14,589 nt of DNA from Coriobacteriales bacterium. Its GTDB lineage: Bacteria; Actinomycetota; Coriobacteriia; Coriobacteriales; UBA8131. The translations under genes were made by a program, and so were the position numbers. Position 1 is the stretch's first letter, and each line of letters begins with the position of its first letter. The notes under the pieces are model-generated. The model worked only from the letters and a program-made list of their open reading frames with translations, did no database searches and had not been told where the DNA came from. The stretch spans positions 1-14,589 of the forward strand of contig JAITTM010000191.1 in NCBI GenBank assembly GCA_031286975.1, in the 5' to 3' direction. Positions 13,696 through 14,589 of this stretch are shown piece by piece.

Positions 13696-14589
13696 ATGGA
13701 ACGTGAAATTATTTCAAACAAGGTGCTACGCGATCGCATTATCTTCTTTGTGGTCTTAGCTTTTGCCTTGTTTTACCTTGGATGGAGGATGCTGTTCTCG
13801 CTGCCTTTTGGCTCGGGTTTCTTTGGTGCCCTCATCTTCTCTTTGGGGATGCTCCTTTTGTATGCGGAGGTCTTGGATACCTTCCAGCTCCTGGTGCAGC
13901 AGTTCGCCCTGACCAATAAGGCGGTTCCCCCCGTGCCCGAGGTGCCAATCGGCGCCTACCCCGAGATCGACATCTTCATTACTACCATCGACGAGCCAGC
14001 GGCATTGCTGCGCAAGACCATCAACGGCTGCAGATACCTCCACTATCCCGACACCGGCAAGCTGCGCATCCATCTTCTCGATGACGGCAAGCGCCCGGAG
14101 ATCCAGGCGCTGGCATGGCAGCTGGGCATCAACTATCTGAGTCGCAAGGAGAGCACAGGCAAGCGCGACTATTCCAGTGGAATCTCGAGCAAGGCGCTCA
14201 TGCTCAACCACGCGCTCGCCAACACGTCGGCACCGCTGGTGGTGGCGCTCAATGCAGACACCCTCCCGCTGCACAACTTCTTGATGAAAACGGTGCCCTA
14301 CTTTGTGGAGAATCAACTCAAGCGCCGTGACGCTCCCGATGAGCTCAAGCCTGTGGAACTGGGTTTTGTGCAAACGGCGTTTAGCTCCTATAATCCCGAT
14401 CTGTTTCAATACAACTTGTTCTCTGAGGAGGATCTGCCCAATGAGCAGGACTTCTTTAACAAGCGGGTTCAGATTGCGCACAACGCAAGCAACAGCGTCA
14501 TCTATTGCGGCACGAGCGCTGTGCTCAAACGCTCAGCGCTTAACGCCATCGGCGGCTTTTATACCGAGCTGGATGCCGATGGGCTTGGC
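13696..14589 (+). CDS. Cellulose-synthase-like family 2 glycosyltransferase, 3' end cut by the window
   Basis: The visible 298 residues carry two N-terminal membrane helices (about 14-33 and 38-57) and a GT2 domain of cellulose synthase type that would polymerise a sugar from a nucleotide sugar at the inner membrane. Seen motifs are DIFITTIDEP (92-101, family DVFIPTYNEP), DDG (129-131), a Q-containing block GFVQTAFSSYNPDLFQYN, and YCGTSAVLKRSALNAIGGF (270-288). Two usual catalytic motifs are altered: DAD reads NADT (N186) and the TED region reads LDADG just before the window ends. The start is ATG 13696, with GAGG five bases before; an in-frame ATG at 13663 would add eleven residues. No stop appears before the window edge. 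It is divergent from the amidohydrolase. A function in exopolysaccharide or cell-surface glycan synthesis is inferred. Confidence 0.88.
   Translation, partial: MEREIISNKVLRDRIIFFVVLAFALFYLGWRMLFSLPFGSGFFGALIFSLGMLLLYAEVLDTFQLLVQQFALTNKAVPPVPEVPIGAYPEIDIFITTIDEPAALLRKTINGCRYLHYPDTGKLRIHLLDDGKRPEIQALAWQLGINYLSRKESTGKRDYSSGISSKALMLNHALANTSAPLVVALNADTLPLHNFLMKTVPYFVENQLKRRDAPDELKPVELGFVQTAFSSYNPDLFQYNLFSEEDLPNEQDFFNKRVQIAHNASNSVIYCGTSAVLKRSALNAIGGFYTELDADGLG

Noticed and set aside
13756..14481. 241-codon minus-strand open frame
   Set aside because: It is antisense to the glycosyltransferase, whose plus-strand frame carries DDG, CGTSAV and GGF motifs; the minus frame shows none.

Overview
The window reads as chromosomal DNA from a GC-rich Actinomycetota, most likely a Coriobacteriia / Eggerthellaceae-like anaerobe. 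This is inference from four traits: a membrane-spanning LuxR-type regulator beside a Tat-exported flavin/Fe-S oxidoreductase, HypA/HypB nickel-maturation proteins, a topoisomerase I with a Lys-rich tail and C-terminal repeats instead of zinc fingers, and a TatA/B-like plus TatC pair. No RNA gene, IS element or CRISPR array is visible.

Layout: 12 of the 13 genes lie on the minus strand, so transcription runs from high to low coordinates. A divergent promoter region (about 13580-13695) separates a plus-strand cellulose-synthase-like glycosyltransferase, cut by the window end, from a minus-strand run: amidohydrolase (12221-13579) and TPR protein (11528-12208); then, behind its own promoter, tatA-like (10737-11417), tatC (9909-10718), hypA (9448-9801), hypB (8682-9362), topA (6319-8685), mdh (5396-6322) and a membrane LuxR regulator (3956-5380). 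Several junctions are tightly coupled. The topA TTG start overlaps the hypB stop, mdh overlaps topA by ATGA, and luxR begins 15 bases after mdh. A rho-independent terminator lies about 136 bases past luxR.

Between luxR and the next gene is a 302-base intergenic region (3655-3955) that holds this terminator and a series of direct repeats built on TAGGGT, spaced 43, 43 and 66 bases. It leads to a 747-residue Tat-exported, lipobox-bearing flavoprotein of the NADH:flavin oxidoreductase family (1411-3654), which ends in a strong hairpin. The last two genes are a small four-helix membrane protein (586-1137) and, overlapping it by ATGA, the N-terminal part of a secreted RHS/wall-associated-type protein (14-589). 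An in-frame TAG interrupts that protein although the recognisable domain reads on past the stop.

Functional links: the Tat genes can export the oxidoreductase, the window's clearest Tat substrate. The LuxR protein is the obvious candidate regulator of the oxidoreductase through the repeats. HypA/HypB imply a NiFe-hydrogenase or other nickel enzyme elsewhere in the genome. The best candidates for something undescribed are the repeat-controlled luxR/oxidoreductase pair with its altered active site, the interrupted secreted protein, and the glycosyltransferase with substituted catalytic motifs.
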